This document shows positions 1 through 5,333 of a stretch of DNA of 5,333 bases, one piece after another. A model generated the notes under the pieces. That model saw only the letters and a program-made list of their open reading frames with translations. It did no database searches and had not been told where the DNA came from. A program made the translations under genes and the position numbers. The stretch spans positions 1-5,333 of the forward strand of contig JBBREK010000264.1 in the NCBI GenBank assembly GCA_038203025.1. The letters run 5' to 3'. The number at the start of each line of letters is the position of its first letter. Positions within the stretch are counted from its first letter, which is position 1. This DNA is from UBA11346 sp038203025. Its GTDB lineage: Bacteria; Planctomycetota; UBA11346.

Positions 1-39
1 TCGCTGGACGTCGGAGTCCCGAACGGCGAACGTCAGTGA
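1..39 (+). CDS. possible 3' end of an unidentified plus-strand gene (partial)
   Basis: Reading from base 1 in frame 1 gives twelve codons (SLDVGVPNGERQ) and a TGA at 37-39. Nine of the twelve codons end in G or C, as the real genes here do, and the stop lies just before the hairpin pair at 55-104, as expected for the end of a gene converging on the minus-strand operon. Twelve residues are too few to name a product. The other two plus-strand frames are open across the same stretch, so chance cannot be excluded. This is inference from frame, stop position and context only. Confidence 0.3.
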   Translation, partial: SLDVGVPNGERQ

Positions 40-54
40 GCCGGGCTTGCGGGT

Positions 55-70
55 CCAGGGCAGAGCCTGG
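55..70. repeat. short hairpin, first of a tandem pair
   Basis: CCAGG at 55-59 pairs with CCTGG at 66-70 around a six-base loop. It lies ten bases from the longer hairpin at 81-104, and the spacer is G-rich. Tandem GC-rich stems of the CCAGG...CCTGG kind between genes often belong to dispersed intergenic repeat families in GC-rich bacteria, so this may be part of such a repeat rather than a dedicated terminator. A single copy in this window cannot settle that. Confidence 0.45.
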
Positions 71-80
71 TCGGGGAGGT

Positions 81-104
81 CTGGAGGGGTCGAGACCCCT
101 CCAG
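81..104. terminator. strong hairpin, probable bidirectional terminator
   Basis: CTGGAGGGGTC at 81-91 is perfectly complementary to GACCCCTCCAG at 94-104, which leaves a two-base centre, or in practice a ten-base-pair stem with a four-base loop. On the minus strand it begins seven bases after the TGA of the downstream BRCT gene (112-114), the position expected for a transcription terminator. No T-run follows on either strand, so it is not a textbook intrinsic terminator. It may act with Rho, protect the 3' end of the mRNA, or be part of a dispersed repeat together with the hairpin at 55-70. If a plus-strand gene does end at 39, this element serves both convergent transcripts. Confidence 0.6.
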
Positions 105-111
105 GAGCGCG

Positions 112-1320
112 TCAGCGCGGTGCAAACTGCGGCAGGACGTACTTCAGGAGCTGCTCCTCCTTCATGCCCAGGATCTGATATTCCCGGGCCGAGGACTGCT
201 CGCGCTCGGAGCGGGCGCCGGCGACCAGGAAGTCGACGCCGGGTCCAAGCTTCTGCACCACGATGCCGCCGCTGCGGCGGATGAAGCTCTCGAGGTCGCC
301 CTTGTTGTAGCGCTCGAACTCCCCGGCGACGACGAAGGTCTTGGGCCGGCGCGGATTGAAGGTCGGGTTCCCGATGCGGTCGTCCTTGGCCAGCGGATGC
401 AGGCGGCGATCCTTCTGCGAGAGGATGCGGCATACCGAGATGCCGGCCTTCACCTCGATGACCTCAAGCATGCCCTTCTCGACGTAGGCGCCCTTCTCGT
501 AGCTGAACACCTCGAAGATCAGACCGGGGAAGGCGCGCTCGCTCTGGCCGAGGTCGATGATCGCCCGGCTGCTGCGGTCCTCGACTGAGAGGACCGTGCC
601 GACGGTATCGATCTCCGTGAGCCACTTGAGGTCGAGTTCCAGCAGCTGGCGGATGCGGTCCTCGAGCTGGGTGATGCGGGTCTGGCGGCGCGAACGCTCG
701 GTGGCCTGGTCCTTGCCGAACTTGTCGGACTCGGTCTTCAGCGTGTCGAGGCGCTCGGCCAGCGCGGTGCGGTCCTTCTGGAACAGGGCGTCCTGCTCGG
801 AGATGCGCTGGTTGACCGTCTGCAGCTCGGCGTTGCGACTGGCGATGCTCTTGTCCAGCTGGGGGAAGGACTGACGCACGTCGCTCTGGTACTCGGTCTT
901 GAGCGCTTCGAGGCGACGGCCGCTCTCTTCAAGCGCGAAGCGCGCCATCGCCAGGCGGTGTTCCTTGAGCTTCTGCTGCTCGCCACGGATGGTGCCCGAC
1001 TCGTTGCCCGGAGTGGAGATGCCACCGAGGAGTTCCTGCTCCTTCCAGTAGACTAGGTGCCGGCCGAGGTCGACGTCGGCGCGTTCGCGTTCGTGGGTCC
1101 GCAACTGCACATCGCGGTCGAGGGCGTCGATCTCCCGTCGGAGAGCGGCGCGCGCATCGAGCATCTTGGGCACGGTGTCGGCGGTCGGCCGGGCGGGGTC
1201 GCCATCGCGCAGCCGCGTCAGGTCGCCACTCTTCGAGAAGACGCCGCCAGCGAAGGCGACAGTCAGGGCGAAGCACAGGACGGCAGCGCCGATCAGTCCG
1301 GGATTCATGGTCTGGGCCAC
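112..1320 (-). CDS. membrane-anchored coiled-coil protein with C-terminal BRCT-like domain (downstream paralogue)
   Basis: This is a 402-residue protein of unknown function. A hydrophobic segment at about residues 9-27 is a signal anchor or an uncleaved signal peptide; AFA followed by GG at 22-26 could be a cleavage site, but no positive charge precedes the segment. Charged heptad-like helices follow at about 54-96 and 112-235, broken by a Gly/Ser/Pro-rich stretch. A beta-rich SH3-like domain spans about 236-320. The BRCT-like domain lies at about 324-397, with the α1-end Gly pair at 351-352, then DFLVAG at 363-368, the pattern seen in the BRCT of NAD-dependent DNA ligases. The GTG at 1320 is chosen because AGGAG lies seven bases upstream; an ATG at 1308 (398 residues) is the alternative. 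The open frame extends upstream to 1380, but that start lies inside the preceding gene and has no such site. The gene is the second of a coupled pair and is clearly paralogous to the first. Its role may be structural or scaffolding in the envelope; this is inference. Confidence 0.88.
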   Translation of the reverse strand: MAQTMNPGLIGAAVLCFALTVAFAGGVFSKSGDLTRLRDGDPARPTADTVPKMLDARAALRREIDALDRDVQLRTHERERADVDLGRHLVYWKEQELLGGISTPGNESGTIRGEQQKLKEHRLAMARFALEESGRRLEALKTEYQSDVRQSFPQLDKSIASRNAELQTVNQRISEQDALFQKDRTALAERLDTLKTESDKFGKDQATERSRRQTRITQLEDRIRQLLELDLKWLTEIDTVGTVLSVEDRSSRAIIDLGQSERAFPGLIFEVFSYEKGAYVEKGMLEVIEVKAGISVCRILSQKDRRLHPLAKDDRIGNPTFNPRRPKTFVVAGEFERYNKGDLESFIRRSGGIVVQKLGPGVDFLVAGARSEREQSSAREYQILGMKEEQLLKYVLPQFAPR

Positions 1321-1324
1321 GGTG

Positions 1325-2443
1325 TCACTCCTGCGGACGGATGTAGTCGAGGAGCTGGTCCTCGGAGAGGATGGACACACCGAGCTTGACCGCAGCCTCG
1401 GTCCACTGCTCGGCGGCAGCGCCGGCGACCAGGAAGTCGGTGCCGACCTTGGGTTCGGTGTCGACGCGGCCGCCGGCGTCCTCGATGAAGCGGGCCAGCT
1501 CGGCGCGACTGAAGTGGCGGAAGTCGCCGCGGATGGCGAACGAGCGTACGCGGTCGGGATCCCACACCGGATTGTGGATCAGGTCGCCGTCGATCAGCGG
1601 ATCGTTGCGATCCTTCTCGTCGAGCACGCGGCAGGTGGCAAGGCGATCGTCCATGCGCACGACCTCGATCATGCCCTTGACGATGTTCTTGCCGGCGCGC
1701 TGCGTGAAGACGGTGAAGCGAGTGCCCTTGCGTAGGCTGTTCTTGGTGCCGCGGTCGATGACCACGAAGCCGGCGCTGGCACTCTCGGCTGCGACCAGCT
1801 TGCCGTCAGGACGCATCTCGCGGCTCTCGGAGTCGAGCTGGTTGGTGAGGAATTTGACCCGGTTTTCCAGCTCGGCGATGCGGGAGTCGAAGCCGACGAT
1901 TTCGGAACGACCCTTCTTCTTGTCGATCTCCAGCTGGCGCGCGACCTCCGACACCTCTTCGCGCAGCTTGCGCCGATTCTCGTCGAAGTCGTGGTCCTGG
2001 GCGTTGGCGCGCTCTTCCTCGCGTCCGACCTCGGCGCGGCGCTCGGGGGCCTCGCGCATCAGGTCGGCGTAGGTCTTGACCTCTTTGCGGTTGGCGTCGC
2101 CGAGTTCACCAAGGCGGCCCTTGTTGTCCTGGACCAGGCGGTCGAGGTCGGCCAGCCAGGTCTTCTCGTTCTCCTCCAGGGCCAGCGACTGTTCGCGACG
2201 CAAGCGGATGCCCTCGTCGAGCTTGGGCAGGCGGTCCTTGAGCGCAGCCTGGCGTATGCGCAACTGCTCCAGTTCGATCTTCAGGGCCGTGAACTCGGTC
2301 TGGTAGGCGGCCGCCTGGGCATGGCGGTCGAGGAACAGGCCGAAGGTGACGGCGGCTGCGACGGCGAGGACGACCATCAGGGCGACAAGCCAGGTCGGAG
2401 AGCCGGAACTGCTCATGGAGGGCCTTGGGCGGGGGTTGGACAT
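1325..2443 (-). CDS. membrane-anchored coiled-coil protein with C-terminal BRCT-like domain (upstream paralogue)
   Basis: This is a 372-residue protein of unknown function and the first gene of a two-gene operon. A Ser/Pro/Arg-containing head is followed by a transmembrane segment at about 17-38. The Arg residues before it suggest an N-in signal anchor with the rest outside the cytoplasm. A long charged region rich in E, R, K, L and D at about 45-208 is a predicted coiled coil. A beta-rich SH3-like domain spans about 211-295. The BRCT-like domain lies at about 299-369, with Gly-Gly at 324-325, TDFLVAG at 335-341 and the final helix (SEDQLLDYI) at 360-368, close to the pattern in DNA ligase LigA. 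No ligase, nuclease or other catalytic domain is present. The ATG at 2443 has no clear Shine-Dalgarno site; ATG 2416 (residue 10) is an alternative that keeps the membrane segment. The C-terminal half aligns by eye with the downstream protein (KGMIEV/KGMLEV, DFLVAG), so the pair arose by duplication. Confidence 0.88.
   Translation of the reverse strand: MSNPRPRPSMSSSGSPTWLVALMVVLAVAAAVTFGLFLDRHAQAAAYQTEFTALKIELEQLRIRQAALKDRLPKLDEGIRLRREQSLALEENEKTWLADLDRLVQDNKGRLGELGDANRKEVKTYADLMREAPERRAEVGREEERANAQDHDFDENRRKLREEVSEVARQLEIDKKKGRSEIVGFDSRIAELENRVKFLTNQLDSESREMRPDGKLVAAESASAGFVVIDRGTKNSLRKGTRFTVFTQRAGKNIVKGMIEVVRMDDRLATCRVLDEKDRNDPLIDGDLIHNPVWDPDRVRSFAIRGDFRHFSRAELARFIEDAGGRVDTEPKVGTDFLVAGAAAEQWTEAAVKLGVSILSEDQLLDYIRPQE
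1328..1332 (-). promoter_or_regulatory. Shine-Dalgarno site embedded in the end of the upstream gene
   Basis: On the minus strand AGGAG sits in the last two sense codons (CAG GAG) and directly abuts the TGA of the upstream BRCT gene. Seven bases (TGACACC) separate it from the GTG at 1320. This ideal spacing fixes the start of the downstream gene and implies translational coupling: ribosomes terminating on the first cistron are already positioned on the ribosome binding site of the second. Confidence 0.8.
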
Positions 2444-2456
2444 GTCACGCTAGGCC

Positions 2457-2475
2457 ATTGGCGGTACCCGCCAAT
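2457..2475. promoter_or_regulatory. 19-base palindrome, candidate operator of the BRCT operon
   Basis: ATTGGCGG at 2457-2464 is perfectly complementary to CCGCCAAT at 2468-2475 around the three-base centre TAC. It sits 13 bases upstream of the ATG at 2443 and contains AT-rich ends unusual for this GC-rich region. Dyads of this size are typical of binding sites for dimeric repressors. If the transcript starts further upstream, it would instead form an RNA hairpin in the leader, next to where a ribosome binding site would be. No T-run follows, so termination is unlikely. The function is inferred from shape and position only. Confidence 0.45.
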
Positions 2476-2520
2476 ACAGCCCGGATGAGGGGGTGGAGGC
2501 GTGTATCATGTGGTGGAGAC

Positions 2521-2562
2521 GGCGGCCTGACGACCAAAGTCTGCTCTCGGCAGCCGCCTTTT
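2521..2562 (+). terminator. terminator-like stem with TTTT in the kinase leader
   Basis: GGCGGC at 2521-2526 pairs with GCCGCC at 2553-2558; allowing one bulged C, the stem extends inward by TG/CA. TTTT follows at once at 2559-2562. On the plus strand this has the layout of an intrinsic terminator, with a long loop of about twenty bases and a short T-run. It lies 84 bases upstream of the kinase GTG, within the divergent intergenic region. If a plus-strand promoter lies to its left, it could attenuate the kinase transcript; otherwise it would block stray plus-strand transcription. GC-rich DNA throws up such stems by chance, so the call is weak. Confidence 0.35.
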
Positions 2563-2627
2563 GCGCGGCATCGGACAAGCGGACGGTGGCCGGGCCCGAC
2601 CGCCCTGCCGCGTTGAGGCACCGGCCC

Positions 2628-2641
2628 CAGGGATTACCCTG
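2628..2641 (+). promoter_or_regulatory. probable kinase ribosome binding site inside a small hairpin
   Basis: AGGGA at 2629-2633 is the only purine-rich Shine-Dalgarno-like run before the GTG at 2647. Its 13-base spacing is longer than ideal. The same bases form one arm of a perfect CAGGG (2628-2632) / CCCTG (2637-2641) stem with an ATTA loop, so the site could be partly hidden in the mRNA. Weak spacing, a GTG start and a sequestering stem together would suggest low or controlled translation of the kinase. This is inference from sequence alone. Confidence 0.4.
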
Positions 2642-2646
2642 CCGAT

Positions 2647-5333
2647 GTGCCCAGCAAGCCAACCCAGTCGACCTTCCCCCCCGAAGAGCCGATCGAGCGC
2701 ACCCTTCGCGCCGCGACCGTCACCGAAGCCGGGCCCGAGACGACCGCCGACCGCGCCCCGCTGGGCACCGGCTATATCCTCGGCAAGCAGCTTGGCCGGG
2801 GCGGCGAGGGCGTCGTCCACGAGGCCGTCCAGCAGGCCTTCGGGCGTTCCGTCGCGATCAAGACCATGCACGCGCAGGAGCCGGGCCATCGGCGGCTGCG
2901 CCGGTTCCGCGCCGAGGCGGCGGTCACCGCCCTGCTCGAACATCCGGCGATCATCCCGGTGCACGACCTGCGCACCGGCGCGGACGGACGGCCGCAGCTG
3001 GTGATGAAGCGGGTCTCGGGCAAGACCTGGCGCAACCTCCTCGACGGTCAGCCCGGTCCGCTGAAGCGCCCGCTCACCGGCGAGGAGCACGTCGAGATCC
3101 TGCTCAAGGTCTGCGACGCCATCGCCTTCGCGCACAGTCGCGGCATCCTGCATCGCGACCTCAAGCCCGAGAACGTCATGGTCGGTGAGCACGGCGAGGT
3201 GCTGGTCATGGACTGGGGCTGCGCCGTGCACGTCGGCCCGAAGCCGCCGCACCCCGACGTCCCGGTGCTGGCCGAGATGCACGGCGTCAGCGGCACGCCG
3301 GCCTACCTCTCGCCCGAGCAGGCGCGGGCCGACCACGCCGCCTGCGGCCCATGGAGCGACGTCTACCTGCTCGGCGCGGTGCTCTACCGCATGCTCACTG
3401 GCCGACCGCCCCATCAGGGCGACGACGTCACCGCGACCATCGCCATCGCCGCCCGGGTCGGCAACGCCCCCGATCCGCTGGCCACCGGCATCAAGGCCCC
3501 GCCCGAGCTGGCGCGCATCGCGATCGACGCGATGCATCCGGACCCGGCCAAGCGCATCCGCAGCGCCGACGAGTTCGCGGTCGCCATCCGCCGCTACCTT
3601 GAGCACCGCGAGGTCCACCGCCTGCTCGTCGAGGCCCGCCGCCAGCACGCCCTGGCCAAGGCCGGCAGTCAGGATGGCGACGACGCCTACCGCCGTGCGA
3701 TCAGCGCCGTCGAGCAGGCGGTGGCATTGTGGCCCGAGCACGTCGAGGCCCGACGCATGGTCGTCGAGGTCGGCATGGATTCGGCCAGGCACGCCATCGC
3801 CGCCGGCGCCTTCCGCGTCGGCCGCCGCCAGGCCCAGGCGGCGGCGGCCGAGGCCGAACGCCTGGGCGACGGTGCCGCGGTCGACAACGCTCACCGCTTG
3901 GCCGGCATCGCCGACATGCGCGAGCGCCAGACGCGCGGCCGCGAGGCCAAGCTGGCGACCATGCGCCGGCTGGCCACCGGCGGCAGTATCGTCGCCGGCC
4001 TCGCCCTGCTGGTCGGCCTGCTGGCGGTGTGGCGCGAGTCCTCGGCTACCAGCCGGGCCCTGGCCGGGGCCAAGGCCAACCTCGAACGCGCCGACACCGA
4101 GCGCCAAGCCCGCGTCGCCGGCGAGAAGCTCGCCGCCCCGGCCCTGCTGGCACAGGCCCGCGAGGAGGCCGAGCAGCGCCGCCTGCCCGAGGCCCTCGAC
4201 CTGGTCCTCGCGGCGCAGGGTTTCGCGCCCAATGATCCGGCGGCCTGGCTGATGGCCGGCCAGTTGCTGGCGGCGCAGGGCAAACGTACCGACGCCGCCC
4301 AGGCTCTCGACCGGGCCTGCGAGCTGAAGCCCGACAAACTTGCCAGCGAACTGCGCCAACTGTGCCACGACGCACCTGCCGATGCCGATCTGCGCATCGC
4401 CGAGGTGCTGGTGCGCATGGGCGCCGGCGCCATCGCCTGCTCGCTGAACCTGGCCACCGAGCAGCGCGCCGAACTGGCGCGCAAGCATCTGGCGCAGACC
4501 TGGCCGAAGCTGCCAACGCGCAACATCACCGGACTCGCCGACGGCACCCTGTCGATCTCGCTGCCCCATCTGGTGCAGCCGGTCGACTCCATCGCCGCCC
4601 TGCGCGGCCTGCCCATCGCCCAACTCGACCTCTCCGACCAGGGCCGGCTGCGCGACCTGGGGCCGGTGGCCAGCCTGCCGCTGACCCAGTTGGCGATCAC
4701 CGGCGTGCCCGCCGATCCGACGCCAGTCCTGGGTCTGCGCCTACGTCGGCTGGCCGCCGCCGGCACGTCGCTGAATGACCTGACCCTGCTGCGGGCCATG
4801 CCGCTGGAATCGCTGGCGCTGACCATCCCCGGCACCGCCACGCTGGCGCCGCTGACACGCCTGCCGCTACGCGAGCTGCGCCTGTCCGGCTGCGACGCAC
4901 TCAGCGACATCACTGCCCTGAACCTGCTGCCGATCGAAAGCCTGACGCTCGATGCCCCGGAGGGAGGATCCACCGCGCTGACCGATATCGGACCGCTGCG
5001 CGGCCGCCCGCTGCGCGAACTGTCGCTGGCCAACCAGCGCGGTGTCACCTCGCTGGCGCCGCTCAAGGGCGCCGCCCTGGCCCGCGTGGTGATCTGCGGC
5101 ACCGCCGTCACCGACCTGCGCCCGGTGCTCGGCCCGGCGCTGAAGCACCTCGACATCACCGATGCAGCGGTCGACGACCTCGGACAACTGAAGGGCGCGG
5201 CACTGGAGACCCTGATGCTCTCGCCGCAGCGCATCCGTCAGGGACTGGCCCACCTGCCACGGCTCGCCTCGCTGCGCTCGGTCAACGGCATGGCCCCCGC
5301 TGACTTCCTGCTCTGGGTCGAGCTGCAGCGTTC
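2647..5333 (+). CDS. receptor-like Ser/Thr protein kinase with TPR-like and leucine-rich repeat regions (3' end outside window)
   Basis: This is a Hanks-type kinase that phosphorylates Ser/Thr on proteins; its target is unknown. At least 895 codons are present and the frame is open to the window edge. The GTG at 2647 is the first possible start after the in-frame TGA at 2614. The kinase domain spans about 43-318 with every key residue: glycine loop GRGGEG (50-55), VAIK lysine 72, αC glutamate 90, HRDLKPEN (169-176, catalytic Asp 171), DWG (189-191, Asp 189), SGTPAYLSPEQA (215-226) and DVY (238-240). A helical TPR-like linker follows at about 319-430. One transmembrane helix (about 444-462) puts the kinase in the cytoplasm and the rest outside. 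A short coil and a second TPR-like segment (about 500-563, NDPAAW...ELKPD) come next, then about ten leucine-rich repeats of 20-26 residues from about 652 to 875. DWG kinases with such repeats are typical of planctomycete-like bacteria. Divergent from the BRCT operon, 203 bases apart. Confidence 0.93.
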   Translation, partial: MPSKPTQSTFPPEEPIERTLRAATVTEAGPETTADRAPLGTGYILGKQLGRGGEGVVHEAVQQAFGRSVAIKTMHAQEPGHRRLRRFRAEAAVTALLEHPAIIPVHDLRTGADGRPQLVMKRVSGKTWRNLLDGQPGPLKRPLTGEEHVEILLKVCDAIAFAHSRGILHRDLKPENVMVGEHGEVLVMDWGCAVHVGPKPPHPDVPVLAEMHGVSGTPAYLSPEQARADHAACGPWSDVYLLGAVLYRMLTGRPPHQGDDVTATIAIAARVGNAPDPLATGIKAPPELARIAIDAMHPDPAKRIRSADEFAVAIRRYLEHREVHRLLVEARRQHALAKAGSQDGDDAYRRAISAVEQAVALWPEHVEARRMVVEVGMDSARHAIAAGAFRVGRRQAQAAAAEAERLGDGAAVDNAHRLAGIADMRERQTRGREAKLATMRRLATGGSIVAGLALLVGLLAVWRESSATSRALAGAKANLERADTERQARVAGEKLAAPALLAQAREEAEQRRLPEALDLVLAAQGFAPNDPAAWLMAGQLLAAQGKRTDAAQALDRACELKPDKLASELRQLCHDAPADADLRIAEVLVRMGAGAIACSLNLATEQRAELARKHLAQTWPKLPTRNITGLADGTLSISLPHLVQPVDSIAALRGLPIAQLDLSDQGRLRDLGPVASLPLTQLAITGVPADPTPVLGLRLRRLAAAGTSLNDLTLLRAMPLESLALTIPGTATLAPLTRLPLRELRLSGCDALSDITALNLLPIESLTLDAPEGGSTALTDIGPLRGRPLRELSLANQRGVTSLAPLKGAALARVVICGTAVTDLRPVLGPALKHLDITDAAVDDLGQLKGAALETLMLSPQRIRQGLAHLPRLASLRSVNGMAPADFLLWVELQR

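Noticed and set aside
1321..1380. Upstream ATG at 1380 as the start of the downstream BRCT gene
   Set aside because: It lies well inside the preceding gene and adds a Ser/Arg-rich tail before the membrane segment. The GTG at 1320 has an ideally spaced AGGAG.
299..2443. The BRCT-like proteins as DNA ligases or fragments of ligA
   Set aside because: There is no adenylation, OB-fold, zinc-finger or helix-hairpin-helix region. Instead there is a membrane segment and coiled coil, and both genes are intact.
2504..2509. TATCAT as a -10 promoter box for the kinase gene
   Set aside because: It matches the consensus at five of six bases, but nothing resembling a -35 box stands about 17 bases upstream. 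The terminator-like stem lies downstream of it, and promoter rules for this organism are unknown.
2645..2647. ATG at 2645 as the kinase start
   Set aside because: It is in a different frame from the kinase domain. Only the GTG at 2647 is in frame and follows the TGA at 2614.
3185..4252. 355-codon plus-strand open frame overlapping the kinase in another frame
   Set aside because: The translation is a run of S, R, P, A and T, a frame shadow. The frame starting at 2647 carries every catalytic motif through the same bases.
2506..4623. 705-codon open frame on the minus strand opposite the kinase gene
   Set aside because: It is antisense to a gene with unmistakable kinase motifs. Its translation is low-complexity (G, A, D, Q, R rich) with no recognisable domain, as expected from GC-biased codons read backwards.
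3891..5234. 447-codon minus-strand open frame opposite the leucine-rich-repeat region
   Set aside because: The composition is dominated by S, R and A without domain features. It lies wholly antisense to the kinase frame, which is supported by regular leucine repeats.
1..5333. CRISPR array, tRNA, rRNA, insertion sequence or phage attachment site
   Set aside because: No regularly spaced direct repeats, cloverleaf-like sequence, transposase motif or terminal inverted repeats were seen on reading both strands.

Overview
The window is GC-rich and tightly packed, with strong G/C preference at third codon positions. It suggests a bacterium of the PVC superphylum (Planctomycetota, Lentisphaerota or Kiritimatiellota type). 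The reason is protein architecture: a large receptor-like Ser/Thr kinase with a DWG (not DFG) motif, a TPR-like helical segment and leucine-rich repeats, next to membrane-anchored coiled-coil proteins with a beta-barrel-like domain. This assignment is inference from architecture, not a database match.

Layout: positions 1-39 may be the last codons of a plus-strand gene that begins before the window. Positions 55-104 hold two adjacent hairpins, probably a shared bidirectional terminator or a dispersed repeat. Two overlapping or coupled minus-strand genes follow, transcribed from 2443 down to 112. The upstream one (2443-1325) and the downstream one (1320-112) are paralogues with the same order: N-terminal membrane segment or signal, long charged coiled coil, small beta-rich (SH3-like) domain, and a C-terminal BRCT-like domain resembling that of NAD-dependent DNA ligase. 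The second gene has its Shine-Dalgarno sequence inside the last codons of the first and starts at GTG five bases beyond its stop, so translation is almost certainly coupled.

A 203-base divergent intergenic region (2444-2646) holds a 19-base palindrome near the minus-strand gene, a terminator-like stem ending in TTTT, and a small hairpin over the probable ribosome binding site of the plus-strand gene. From 2647 to the right edge runs one uninterrupted plus-strand reading frame (at least 895 codons, 3' end outside the window): a complete, apparently active Ser/Thr kinase domain, a TPR-like linker, one transmembrane helix, a second TPR-like segment and about ten leucine-rich repeats.

The most unusual content is the pair of envelope-type coiled-coil proteins ending in BRCT folds, divergently arranged with a Ser/Thr kinase. 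BRCT domains are normally found in cytoplasmic DNA-repair and replication proteins. A plausible but unproven model is a membrane-associated module in which the two paralogues hetero-oligomerise through their coils and pair their BRCT domains, with the kinase sharing the regulatory region.
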